Assembly (NCBI RefSeq): GCF_012489685.1
Contig: NC_080042.1
Location: forward strand, 18,738,150 to 18,802,149
Direction of reading: 5' to 3'
DNA: 64,000 nucleotides
Origin: Lotus japonicus
Taxonomy: Eukaryota > Streptophyta > Magnoliopsida > Fabales > Fabaceae
The notes under the pieces are model-generated. The model did no database searches, was not told the DNA's origin, and saw nothing but the letters and a program-made list of their open reading frames with translations. Both the position numbers and the translations under genes were made by a program. Positions 23,072 through 35,100 of this stretch are shown in pieces; the first letter of the stretch is position 1; each line of letters starts with the position of its first letter.

Positions 23072-23970
23072 ATTTATCTTTCAAAAAAAAAGTTTGACTT
23101 TTTTATTAGTAGTTTGTCAACACTACTTTAGTTGCATATAATAATAAAATGTGTAAGAAATATATATTGATTCTTCTACTTGAAATTTGTCTTCTAAAGG
23201 AGAAGAGCCGAAATATATAGGGAGTTTATGATCTTTTATAGTATATCAAGTAACAATTTTGTGTCTAAGGGTGACGACTGTCCTATTACCACAACGTGAT
23301 TCCACCCTTAGTACATTCATTAAAAAATTATTCTTTTTTTGAAAATGGAAGAAATAGCACATGATTCTTTTTCAAAAAATTCAACGTGTCAATACATTAG
23401 ATAACAACTGTGATTCTGTTACATATTTAATTTAAAAAAAAAGTGATTATTAAACAATAGATGAAATAGAAGAGTATGAAATGCTAAGGAAAGTGGACAA
23501 AAAAGAATCACCAATAAAGTAGATGATAAATACATATTGATCATGGAAAAAAAAAAGAACGTGATAGTAGCATAAATCTGAATTGTGAAAGATAAATCAT
23601 AAAGTATGACCTCATTTTTTTTTATTTCAAGTCATCCATGTTTGAGCTAATATTGCAGGGTGCCTACAAAATTTAAGATATATATCAGACTTTGTACATA
23701 CTTGTTTTAATCAATAAAGAATTATTTCATTGTAAGGGAAAATAGAACGAACCTTAAATCGACAATAATATTTTTGCATCAGATGTTCATCAACTTATAA
23801 GATGTCATAGACATCATGTTAACAATGAAATAAAGTTAGGTCACTTAGAAGTCGGTTTGTATTAAAAAAACTATTAAGATAAAAAATTAAACAAACCACT
23901 CATATGTTCTCAAAAACTTCTTGGTAGACAACATTGCGCTTGGAGTTTGAAACTACCCCTTGTTTATCCC
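22423..23970 (-). mobile_element. Helitron-like element with internal duplication and LINE tail
   Basis: CTAG with the same hairpin (CCCGCGCGTTGCACGGG) marks the 3' end at 22423. The base outside is not the canonical T, so the target may have decayed. Bases about 22500-22830 recur at about 23450-23690 (GATGAAATAGAAG..., AAAGATAAATCATAAAGTATGAC). The two copies are separated by a LINE-tail-like insert at about 22820-23095 and other AT-rich DNA. No ORF is recognised. Confidence 0.5.
22820..23095 (+). repeat. LINE 3'-tail-like insert with TA microsatellite
   Basis: T/G-rich wording (TTTGGGTTTCTTCTGTTTGAT) is followed by a TA run at about 23030-23073 and then ATTTATCTTTC plus nine A at 23080-23091. 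It is similar in style to 1-300 and 53535-53760. I read it as a 5'-truncated LINE tail. Confidence 0.45.
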
Positions 23971-25144
23971 CTAGTGTTTTTTACCCGTGCGTTGCACGGA
24001 AAATTGATTGTTGGAGTTGACATTAATAAAAAATATAACAAAATGTGATGAGTATAGAGAAATACGTGTGGTATAGAGTAAATTATATAAGTTGTTTGTA
24101 TGAGAGCTGTGATAGTAGAGAAAGAATGACGTAGATTCTCTCCCATCGTTGGATTAAATAGAGAATAAGAGAGGGAATTAGTTTGGCATGAATCGACATT
24201 TAAATAAAAATAAAAATATCAAAATATGAAAACAATGATAGGCTTAATAAATTAATAAGATTACTCCCTCCCAATAACCAAAAAAATTAATAAGATTACA
24301 ATTGGAAAGCTAAAAAAATTGATCAAACTTTGTTCTATGTCTACTCAAAATGAGAAGATTGAAAAAATACATTGGACCCACAAAATCTGCCCCTTTTATC
24401 TCTCATCCCTTGCCAATCAAACACACTAACTCTTATCTCTCTCTCCTCTATTTCTCTCTTCTCTTTCACTACCATATCAAACAAAGCATTAGAGAACCTA
24501 GTTGAATAGTTTAGCAAGGCTATAACAAAATGGCATAGGAGTTCTTGGAAAATAATTTTAAAATTTCTTTAAATTATTTTTCAAATCTTATCCAATATAG
24601 CTTTTGTTTGAAAGTAACATATCCACTTCATTAGCATTCTTTGTGTGCAATCACCCTCCTCTCTCTCTCTCTGTCTCTCTATTCTCCTGCCTACAACTCA
24701 TTTCCTTCTTGTAGCTTCTCATACCTTATTTCAAGTAGTGCCTTGATTTCTTTAAGGCATTTGATTCAAATTAGCCTAATTGAACCAACCAAAACACATA
24801 AAGAATAAAATTAAAAACAGACACATAAGTAGCTTCAAACCAATACATTAATCTTATGAATCAAATGCTAGACATAAAGAACTTTTAACTAAAAGGATTC
24901 ATTCTCCTACCTCAGAAATTAAAAGCATTAAGCCACATGCTTTTCCTTCCCAAACTCTATCTCGAGCCTTTAATGTACTTCAACAATTCTTTTCGAATTT
25001 TTTTTTGAAATCTCCTGCATTCTTCATTCCTTAGCATAGTCTGAGAAAACAAATCATAATATGTCTTCGATCAAGAAAATCATTTCAACCTACAATATTA
25101 TATCAAGAAACTGATTTTGGAGCAACACGCGTAGGTAGATTGGC

Positions 25145-25306
25145 GGAACCATCACCTATAACCCGAGTCAAAATAAGATTAGACATAAACAAAACTATGC
25201 AAAGAAGGAATTTGAAGAGGAAAAGGGAGAATGCTCACCACTTTTTCCGGCCAGCTCTCCAATTGAGTCATGGAACGTGACAAAGAGGGGAGTCGAAGCC
25301 ATCATT
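25145..25306 (-). pseudogene. Possible captured two-exon fragment
   Basis: On the minus strand an ATG (about 25306) opens MASTPLFVTFHDSIGELAGKS up to a donor-like GTG|GTGAGC. An acceptor-like GGTTATAG at about 25160 joins in frame to GDGSANLPTRVAPKS and a stop. The splice sites look plausible and the joined reading is short (about 38 residues). I do not recognise it. It could be the 5' end of a captured host gene or a chance reading. Confidence 0.25.
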
Positions 25307-25604
25307 ATAAATTTAGTAAGGAGTAGTAGTAAATCTTCTTTCAAAATATAATTTATTTAAATCTTAGATAATTAGGGAAAATCTTTTAAAATTCAGGTTT
25401 CAAGATAAAATAGCACAACATAAGAGAGGCTATCTAAAAAATTGACAATAAAAACAAAACAAAATCTTTAAAAAATATTTAATAAAAATTCGGATTTTTT
25501 TTAGAGTATTAATTAATTTAAGATAAAAATAAACAACCTAAATCCTAATTGATTTATACTCTAAAAATAACTCTAAAATAGAATAAAATATTTCCTGTAG
25601 AATC

Positions 25605-26768
25605 ACATACAAAGGAGAATCATAAAACATAAAAAACAAATCAAAATATTGCAAAATTCCATATAGAATATAAAATGGACTCACCATCCATGGCTTCGAA
25701 AGAATCTCTTTTGGTCGAATATCTATAAAAAAAAACCTGAAGAAAAGAATTTGAAATTAGCATGGCAAGTGATGAACGAAATTGACCTTGAAGTCAAACA
25801 TGAGTGAATGAAAGTTAAAGGTAAAGTAAAATAAAATTGAAAAAAACCATAACATATTATGCAAGCAAAGGAAGAAAATAATTTGAAACCTCCATCTGCA
25901 ACCTTCCCAATCAGTCCAAGGCAGCAAATCGGAGGGATGCGATTGCAAGTCGATGGCAAAGTGGTTCCGTTGAGAGATGAGACGATTTTGTGGGGGTGGT
26001 TCCGTTCAATGGAGAGATGAGATGAAAATTGCATGGAGGAGATGAATTCCATGGAGGAGATAGTGGAGGTAGGCAGTGTTTTAAGAGAGTTTTTGCTGAT
26101 GGGATGTATTATTGATTTAAATCACTTATCACAGATTTTATATTAAGATAAAATCATGAAATAAACAACATAAATCCTAATCAAATCTAAAATTAAAAAA
26201 TGTACCAAATAAATATAGATAAAAACTATCAAAATCTAGCAAATCACAATAAAAACACATAAAATCAGGAATTAATTAAAAATCCGAAAATTCAATAAAA
26301 ATACCATAAAAAAATAAATAATAATATAAATTAAGATAAAATACAGAAATAAACAACATAAATCCTAATCAAATCTAAAATTAAAAAATGTACTAAATAA
26401 AAATAGATAAAAACTATCAAAATCTAGCAAATCACAATAAAAACTCATAAAATCCGGAATTAATTAAAAATCCTAAAATTCAATAAAATACCATAAAAAT
26501 TAAGTAATACTCTAAAAATAAATCAAAAATAAATTAAGATAAAATCAAGAAATAAAAAACCTAAATCCTAATCAAATCTAAAATTTAAAAATGTATTTTT
26601 TTATTAAGGAGAAATAAGGTAAGTAAAAATCAGGGCACATGTGGCAAGTGGGTCCAAGGAGAAAGAGCTTACATGTAAAATATTAGGTGAGAATTAATCT
26701 GGGAGCGACACGTCACTAACTTGGCATGTGAGTGCGACACGTCATGCTAGAAGTTGTTCTTTTCTAAT
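25605..26768 (-). repeat. 1.2-kb repeat block, copy 2
   Basis: A near-identical duplicate of 20395-21581, including the same minus-strand ORF (25723-26052) and the 204-bp tandem units (starts near 26150, 26340 and 26540). Confidence 0.85.
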
Positions 26769-27366
26769 ATATATAAAATTTAAAAATGTTCTAAATAAAT
26801 ATAGATAAAAACTATCAAAATCTAGCAAATCACAATAAAAACTCATAAAATCCGAAATTAATTAAAAATCCGAAAATTCAATAAAAATACCATAAAAAAT
26901 AATTGATACTGTAAAAATAAATAATAATATAAATTAAGATAAAATACAAAAATAAAAAACATAAAACCTAATCAAATCTAAAATTTAAAAATGTACTAAA
27001 TAAAAATAGATAAAAACTATCAAAATCTAGCAAATCACAATAAAAATTCATAAAATCCGGAATTAATTAAAAATCCGAAAATTCAATAAAATACCATAAA
27101 AATTAAGTAATACTCTAAAAATAAATCAAAAATAAATTAAGATAAAATCAAGAAATAAAAAACCTAAATCCTAATCAAATCTAAAATTTAAAAATGTATT
27201 TTTTTATTATGGAGAAATAAGGTAAGTAAAAATCAGGGCACATGTGGCAAGTAGGGCCAAGGAGAAAGAGCTTACATGTAAAATATTATGTGAGAATTAA
27301 TCTGGGAGCGACACGTCACTAACTTGGCCTGTGAAAGCGACACGTCATGCTAGAAGTTGTTCTTTT
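26769..27366 (-). repeat. Partial third copy of the block (600-bp tandem duplication)
   Basis: This repeats about 26175-26768 directly downstream, again ending in GAAGTTGTTCTTTTCTAAT. It adds two more 204-bp units and a third copy of the ACACGTCACTAACTTGGC segment. Confidence 0.85.
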
Positions 27367-27369
27367 CTA

Positions 27370-27371
<2 letters not shown>

Positions 27372-27430
<59 letters not shown>
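27372..27430. repeat. TA microsatellite
   Basis: An uninterrupted TA dinucleotide run of nearly 60 bases. Confidence 0.95.
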
Positions 27431-27432
<2 letters not shown>

Positions 27433-27877
27433 ATCACAAAAGAAACAAGCATGGCATGACCAACTCATCATAGTCATGTCAGGGGTCAAAGTTAACTTTT
27501 TTTTATATAAGCAAGGTCAAATTTTTTTTTTTGAGAAGCAACTGAATATTTATATAGATAATGAAGAATAAAAGTCATGAGAACAATCCTCTCATGTGGA
27601 CAAAAAGTCTCAAACTGCTAGAAAGATGTGGTAAAAGAACGGCCAAGGAGAAAGCCTCATCAAAACCTCTCCAAGGGAAAACCCAAAGGGAAAAAACCCA
27701 AGGAGAGGAAAAAGAGTACTTTAACCAAGGCAACCAACCACAAACCAGAAAACGCAAGCAGTAGTATAGAGATAACTTTGTAAAATAAAATACAAGAACC
27801 CACAAACTAATACAGCAGACTAGAAAAGTAAGGAAGAGCTAATAGATAATAAAAGCAAATTCCTCTCTGGTTCATCA

Positions 27878-30800
27878 CTACTCTTGCCTTGAAGAAGATA
27901 AGCCAGCATGAATACTGGAAGACTTGAAATAATAAAGGTCCCTTGAAATATCAGCCCCTCGCTTAGCCAATTTATCAGCTTCGCCATTTGCTTCTCTAAA
28001 AATGTGTTTCACCGATAAACAATTTACCTCCGCAGCCCACAAGTCAATCTGGTTAAGCTTGTTCAGCAATTTCCATGGTCTGTTACTTCGATTATTGACC
28101 CAACCGACAGCTAGAGAAGAGTCACTTTCAGTTGTTAAATTCCTCAATTGCCGACTAACACAGAGCAAAAGTGCCTCAAAGATTGCCCAGACCTTTGCTT
28201 CAAAAGCAAAGCCTTCCCCAACATGTTTAGAGAAAAACCCCAAAATCTCATTATCGCTATTTCGAAAAATGCCACCGATACCACATCTTCCCGGTGAACC
28301 TCTGGCAGCACCATCAACATTAATTTTGATTAAACCCGCCTCAGGAAGAGTCCAGCTCGCATGTCTTGCGATAGGCGCCTTGGGCACAAATCTAATTAGC
28401 TCGAAGTTCCTGGCCAATTGATCAATACTAAACGCATTTTGGAGGAGCAGATCGTGAGTCCACCATCCAATTCGTGAAAGGTGAAGATCCCACACTTCAG
28501 TACAGTTGAATAACTTCTGATTAAAGCACACATTATTCCTTTCAATCCAAATTGACCATGATAGAGCATATGGTATTAGACTCCAAAGCAACTTATCAGA
28601 ATGTTTGGGCAAATGGTCCCATTCAGAAATAAGTCCCTCTAAGGACGAGGGAACAGCCCAATAAAAGCCTTCGCGATTTACAATCGAGCACCACAGATGC
28701 CAAGTATACTTACAGTGTAGAAATAGGTGAGAGCAAGTTTCTGTAGTGGTCGAGCATAGAGGGCAGGAAGAAGAGTCAGCTAGCTCGATACCTCTAGAAA
28801 TTAAATTGGCTCTAGTTGCAATTTTATTCTTCTGTGCCTGCCAGAAAAAGAGCGCAACTTTGGGAGGAATGAGTTTTGCTACATTTTTAGGAACTTGCCA
28901 AGTGCGGTTGGTGAAGGTTTGATCTTCAGCCCAACTGCAAAGTTCCTTAACCGAGAAGAAGCCCGATTGATTGAGACACCAGATCAGATAATCACCCCCC
29001 AAAGAAGCTGGAATAATGGAGTTGATTGAGGCCAGAAGCTGAGAATGAAGTTCCTCCTCCCATGTAAAAAACGTTCTGCGAAAAACTAAAGACCAATTCC
29101 ATGACCCTCTAGAGAAAGAGCTCACATCTGCAATTCTGGCATCTTTGTTTGCACTCAAAGCATACAACCTAGGTAAGACATTACAGAGAGCAGAGTCAGC
29201 AACCCACGGATCCTTCCAGAACTTAGTTCTCTTGCCATCTCCCACTACAACCAAAAGATTTTCCTTGAAACCGGCAGAAATCAAATCATCGTTTATTAGC
29301 ACTCTCCAAATATCCCGAATAACAATGGACCCAACTGAAGTGTTTGATAATTCCAAGTGCCAAAGCAATGACAAAGGATCTAGGGAATATCTTTCAACCA
29401 CACAGGTCCTCCAGAAGCTACTTGTTTCTCTACCGAAACGCCAAGCCCACTTCAATAATAATCCCCAATTTCTCCATTCAATGAATCCAAGACCGAGGCC
29501 TCCAGCTTTTTTATTTAGACAGATATGGTCCCATCCAATCCAGTATATCTTCCTCCTCCCAATATCATGGCCCCAAATGAAAGCACGAAATATCTTCTCG
29601 ACTTCCTCTATCACTCTCTTTGGGGCTTTAAAGACAGCCATAAGGAAAAGAGGAATGGAGCAAAGGACAGATTTAGTTATCACCAATCTTCCACTTAGTG
29701 AAATGAATTTGGAGTTATACGACCTGGACTTACCTCTTAACTTATCTATCATGGGTCTCCAAAAAGAAATCCTCCTGGGATTGCCCCCGAGAGGAGCTCC
29801 AAGGTACTCGACCGGTAAAGAACCAATAGACCAACCAAACAGGTTTGCAAGTCTCCCCACTTCATCTGATTGAACATTACAGCCTATCAGTACAGATTTT
29901 TGGTAATTAACCTTCAAGCCTGAAGCATATAAGAATGTGATCAAGATGTTGCAAAGGGTCTCCAATTGCAGTTCGCTATTTTCACAAAATATCAAGGTGT
30001 CGTCTGCAAAAAATAAATGATTGATAATCAAGTTATTGCTGAATTTAACTCCACAGTAATTTGCCTCGCTCAGGAATTGATTCAATAAACATGAGAGACC
30101 ATTCAGACATAGATTGAATAACAAAGGGGATAATGGATCCCCCTTGCGTAACCCATTTTCTATAGCAAAGAATTCAGTGGGAGATCCATTTACTAGTATT
30201 GCCAAAGTAGCAGTAGAGATACATGACTTCATCCAAGTTATCCATTTGTTCCCGAAGTTCATTTCATGAAGCATGTTAATCAAAAAGTCCCAATCAACTT
30301 GGTCGTATGCCTTTGCCATATCAACTTTGAGCATCAAACCCCCCTCTCTTCTTTTTGACAAAAAATCAGCAACTTCGTTTGCTAAAAGAATGCAATCTGC
30401 TATCTGTCGACCTTTAGTGAATGCAAACTGATTATTTGTCAATAGTTTGGGCATTACTTTTTGTAACCTTGTTGCAAGAACTTTAGCAATAAGTTTGTAC
30501 GAGCTTCCAATAAGGCTTATTGGTCTAAACTGGAGCAAAGATGAAGCATTTTCCTTCTTTGGAATTAAGGTTATAAAGGCAGCGTTCATGCCTCTCGAAA
30601 CTTTGCCAGAACTGTGAAAGTTTTCAAACATCTTACAAACATCTCCTCTCACCAAGCTCCAGAACTCCTGAAAAAATTTCAGATTAAACCCGTCGGGCCC
30701 CGGGGCTTTATTGCCATCAAGAGATTTAATCACACCCCATATCTCTTCTTCAGAGAACTCTTGCTCTATTTCAGCTTGTTCCAATCTGGACAGTTTTTGA

Positions 30801-32068
30801 AAGTTATGGCATGACAAGGCTGGCAGCACCTTCTTTTTGCTAGTGAAGAAGGTCTTGAAGTGTTGAAAAATCGCTTGCTTAATTTCTGCTGCCTCCTCTA
30901 ACTCAGAGCCATTCACGATAAGTTTATTAATATTTTGCTTGGCCATTCTGACTTTGAATTGTCTATGAAAATAAGCTGAATTTCTGTCTCCTTCCTTAGC
31001 CCATCTTGATCTTGACTTTTGCCTCCATCTTGATTCCTCATATCTGTAAGCTGTCCATAAATCATCTAGAACTCACAGCCTTTTAGCCCTTAAAGCATTA
31101 GACGCACCATCCCTCAAAATCTGATCCATAACTGATTGGAGATCAGTTTCCAGTGAAGAGATTCTATCTGACATAGCATTTGGTCTACTCCCCTTCCATC
31201 GCTTAATCTCCTTTTTCAACTCTTTTAACTTGTCAAGTAAGGAAGCCCCTGACCATCCCGCCACCAATGGAGAGTTCCACCAAGCATTCACCAGATATTT
31301 GAAATCCTCCTCCAACATCCAGTTGTTATAAAATCTGAAGGGCTTTGGACCGAAATCGACAGCCCCCATGGACAGAGAAATGGCTCTATGATCTGAGAGA
31401 CCCCACTCCTCAACCGATTGATGAACTCCGTCAATCTCTCTTAATATCTCTTCGCTAATCAGCCACCGATCCAGTCGGCTCCATAAACCTCCATGACGGG
31501 TGCTAAACCACGTGAATTCTGCGTTTGCTAAGGGAAGATCAATCAAGTTCAAACCAGAGACTAAATCAGAAAGGCCCGGATCAATAACATCAATACCACC
31601 TTTTCGTTCCCCAGGATTAAGGGTCCCATTGAAATCGCCACCTAGAAAGCATCCAAGACCTAGGTTACTCACCGCCGCTGCTAGCTTTGGATAAGTAGCA
31701 ATCCTTTGATTCTCAACATTTGGACTGTATACATTGCCAATTAACACAGGAGCAGACAGGAAAGGTACTTTTGCTACCAATAGAATAAAGCTCTGATCCT
31801 TAATAACATCATCCACGGATATGATACCTGAATCCCAACAAGAGATCAATCCCCCTGCTGATCCTGATGCGTGAACCTCTGCGAAATTGAGGTTGATGGA
31901 TTTAGCAAACAATTCTCCCACTCGATCTTTGTTTTCCCCCAGTTTTGTCTCCTGGAGTAAGATTAATTCTAATTTCACCTTTTTCAAGACTTCCTTCACT
32001 TCTCTTCTTTTCTCAGCATTTCCTAACCCTCGCACGTTCCAAGAGCACCATCTTCTTGAACGACCCAT
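27878..32068 (-). pseudogene. LINE ORF2: endonuclease-RT-RNase H, one stop codon
   Basis: One frame of about 1396 codons from ATG 32068 is broken only by TGA at 31073-31075; the frame stays open through AYRYEESRWRQKSRSRWAKE beyond it. The APE-type endonuclease shows CSWNVRGLG, LLQETKLG, GGDFNG and LSDHRAI. The reverse transcriptase has NKAPGPDGFN, RPISLIGSSYK, KVDMAKAYD, LRKGDPLSP and the FADD box near residue 690. A zf-RVT region (FFWQAQKNKI, CPLCSTTTETCSHLF) and C-terminal RNase H (NVDGAARG, ESDSSLAV, REANGEADKLAK) follow. Known role: nicks DNA and copies LINE RNA at the target. All visible catalytic motifs are present. Confidence 0.88.
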
Positions 32069-34100
32069 CAATTAAGCTGATTGTTTTGGAAATCCTCCTC
32101 TAGCTCCTCCGCCAGACCCTTTATTGCATCCTCGTCAGAACCAAGAAAAGACAGCCCCACTGATTTTCCAAGAGCCCAAGCTTTGGTTGCCCGGGTGAAA
32201 TAAACACCAGGACCACTCCCTGTTACTGAAGCTTGAAGAACTACAAAGCTTGGATCAACACCGCCCGAACCTTCAGAGATTTCACGTAAGACAGAAGGAC
32301 TCACCTCAGACTTGAGTTTTCTACCCCTTTTCTTCTTCTCCTTGCCTGGTCTCGCACAATCAAGTTCTAAACACTCGAGTGATTTTATCTTTGTGGACCT
32401 GCTCACGCCCTGTTTAGCCCTTTTCAATACTTCCTCATCCTCTAGAGCTAAAGCAACAGGATTGGACGATATTGGTCTTGGGGAGTCAGAAGAAAGAAAT
32501 TCTTTGTTAACTCTATCGAAAGGAGAAGTATTTACCTCTGGGATATCATCAATTACCTCCAAAACGACATTGCTTGTCCTGTTTTTTGGGCCTGATTGTA
32601 AAACTTGGATTGGGTTTATAAGGCAAGCCCACCTCATAGAGAGGGACAATAGGAAAACTGCACCCAAACAGGAATAAGTTGAACAACTCATTTGGAATAA
32701 CAATTTTGAAAAATTTGTGGTATGGGTATTCACTCCACCTATTTAATGTGCTCAAAAAAGGGTGATCCTTTGCATTCTCCAATGACCAATTTAAATTCCT
32801 GGACCAATCATAATTCACCATTTCAAAACTATTTTCAGCCGTCATGCCCCGATCAATACAAGTCTCGTCAAAAGCAGTGTGTAAACGCGAAACGTCACTG
32901 TCGGTGGTAGCATTCCCGATGACGTCAGGTTCGCCGTGATTATTCGCCGGAGAAGAGACAGGTATATCTATCCCCGCCCTGCAAACCGGTTTTGGCGACG
33001 CAATTCCGGCGTCTGATGATAAATCAATCTCGCTTGCCCAGCCGTCCTCATCCCTGGATCCCTCAAGGCCTTCATCATAAATATAGTCCACCTCCACGAG
33101 TACATTACAAACCATGGATTCATAAGTAATGGGGATGATCTGGTTCTCCAAAATCGGGTCAGAAGCTGCAATCAGGACCCTTGCAACGTCATATCTCAGC
33201 CCTTGTGTTGTATTGTCATCAAAACAAACGACTGATCCCTGGCTAGCTACTACCTTCGTCATAAACTCTATAGACCAGAGACCAATTGGAATTTTCCACA
33301 ATTTTAGCCAAATCAGGACCTCTTTAGGCCTCTGGGTCCTCACCGCCGGGGACAGAGATAGGAAGCAACTGTCCCTGTTAACGTCCAGATTTTCCAGGAG
33401 ATTTTGTCGTTCAACCATGGAGGCACATTCAAGGACCTTTTCTTTTGCACCAAAGGCCAAAACTTGGATATGTGGAAATCCTTTCTCTGTTAACAAAAAC
33501 TGCACATCTTTGCAGCAAAGTACCTCCCGCGTTTCCGCTATCACGAGTCTGGAAAGTTTCTTATTCATCTGCACCCATTCCTGTTTCATCTCTGGCAGCT
33601 CCATCGGTGTCTCAACAACCTTTTGTTTTTCTCTCCAGACTTGTCGTATCATCTTCTTGCCTTTTTCCTTCTGAGTACGAACATCGTCTTGACTCTTCTT
33701 TATCCTCCACTCTTTCTTTAATGGTCGTTTGGTATATGTATCACTGTGAAAGCTCTGTGGGAACCAGTTGAGCTTGTTATCGATGAACCTAGCCGGATTT
33801 ACAGACAGAAAGAAGTTATTGATCTACTTTCCGTGGAGATTCTTCATGGCTTCCAAGCCATCTTTTCCTCTGCTCGAATAGCACAAATCCAAACTTGACT
33901 CTTCGTTTTCTTTTCATCTTTCGCGGAACAAAAGTGCTGATTATTCTACCATATTTCTCAAAAATCTTCCTCAACTGTTTATGGCAGATTCTTTCTTCCA
34001 ATCCATCCACGAAGAGCTTAATCCCTTCATGCTTGAAGCCGTTACCATTGCTATAACTTTTTTGAGTAGGAAAAACCCTAGCAGAGCCAGTGGGGTTCAT
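32068..34100 (-). pseudogene. LINE ORF1: RRM/nucleic-acid-binding protein, frameshifted
   Basis: The protein begins MNPTGSARVFP. An RNA-recognition motif follows (IKLFVDGLEERICHKQLRKI, then KFGFVLFE). A frame change near 33870 is needed to continue as GLEAMKNLHGK. A TAG follows at about 33827, and then the frame runs on through 33652-32549 (DUF4283-like wording LIWLKLWKIPIGLWS, YESMVCNVLVEVDYIYDEG). A second frame change near 32580-32595, at a T6 run, leads into the acidic/basic C-terminal part ending at 32068. Both shifts are +1. Known role: ORF1p coats LINE RNA as a chaperone. Three lesions make this copy non-functional. Confidence 0.78.
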
Positions 34101-34110
34101 GCTTCAAAGT

Positions 34111-35100
34111 TATGTAACATAATATATGTATAATCGTCCAAAGTCAGAGATTTCATAGAGTCACAAAACTTAAAAAGAGAAACTAAGATAGTCATAATAG
34201 AGATCTAACAAAACTACTCTCACGCTATTTTTTTGCACTATCCTTTCCATCTCCTCTAGTAGAACTAGGTTCCCCTCAACAGTGATGGGCGCCCTTAACG
34301 GACATGAGGACTCACCTCTAATGAATCGAGCCATCTACAAAGTTATATCAACACAACAACATATAGAATGTTACATATCATTTCATTCATTCAAACACAT
34401 CCACATATAACGAAACAACATAATTAATCCACAATCATTCTTAGAAGTACATAATCTTACAGGTTCCATATCGAGGTTTTCCTTACTTTTGCATAAAATC
34501 TTGCACATACAACATCTAAATTTCAAAAGTTCAATTAATAATGAATTCATTGCTCATCATAACACAATTAATTTAATTAATTTCCTAGCCAGTTTAATTA
34601 ACTATTCCTTACATTAAAAGCTTAATTTTAACTTTACCAACATCATCAACATCTCAAAATTCATTTTATACTTCGATGACAATTCTTTCCAAAAGAATAA
34701 TTGGCTAATTACCAACCAAGGTTCCTTGGTGAATAACATTAAACCAAGGGTTTTTCGTTCAACACTTAACCATAATCACGACTTTGAGGTTTTTTCTTCT
34801 TCAAACTCGAAGATTTTTGTTTAGTTACAGCCACAACATCATTTAGAGACTAGAAATTAAGACTTCAAAGGTGAATTTTACTCTCTCTCTCTCTCTTCAC
34901 GAAAATACCATGGCCGAGGAAGGTGAAGCTTTCTTAATGAGAGATTTTACTTACTCCATTAATACTTAAAAATCCTTGGTGATGTGACCAGGTCCTTGCT
35001 ATATATTAATATCTTTGTGTTTATTTCTAATATTCAATGAGCTTCTCTTCCAAATGGTGATGTGAGCTAGAGTCAGTCTCAGATGGTGCAATGGTCTCCC
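34111..35100. other. Spacer, nothing recognised
   Basis: AT-rich with a short CT microsatellite near 34883-34896. No ORF with a recognisable motif and no repeat ends were found. Confidence 0.5.

Larger units (their letters stand above)
23971..26768 (-). mobile_element. Helitron-like element carrying repeat block copy 2
   Basis: The 3' end is at 23971 (CTAG, hairpin ACCCGTGCGTTGCACGG), although the outside base is C instead of T. The right part (25605-26768) is the 1.2-kb block also seen at 20395-21581. If the block is the 5' side, the whole is a 2.8-kb element. A CT microsatellite lies near 24660-24680. A possible two-exon captured fragment is at 25158-25307. Confidence 0.45.
27521..34110 (-). 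mobile_element. L1-type LINE, nearly full length
   Basis: A minus-strand non-LTR retrotransposon. ORF1 (34100-32068) has an RNA-recognition motif, and ORF2 (32068-27878) has endonuclease, reverse transcriptase, a zinc-binding zf-RVT region and RNase H. The 3' UTR runs to a poly(A) of 11 bases (T run at 27521-27531). ORF1's stop and ORF2's start overlap as TGATG. No LTRs are present. I could not fix a target duplication, and the 5' end just beyond 34100 is uncertain. Few lesions suggest moderate age. Confidence 0.88.

Noticed and set aside
27480..34125. TCAAAGTTA target duplication for the LINE
   Set aside because: The left word does not touch the poly(A) end and the match stops after nine bases, so it is not convincing.
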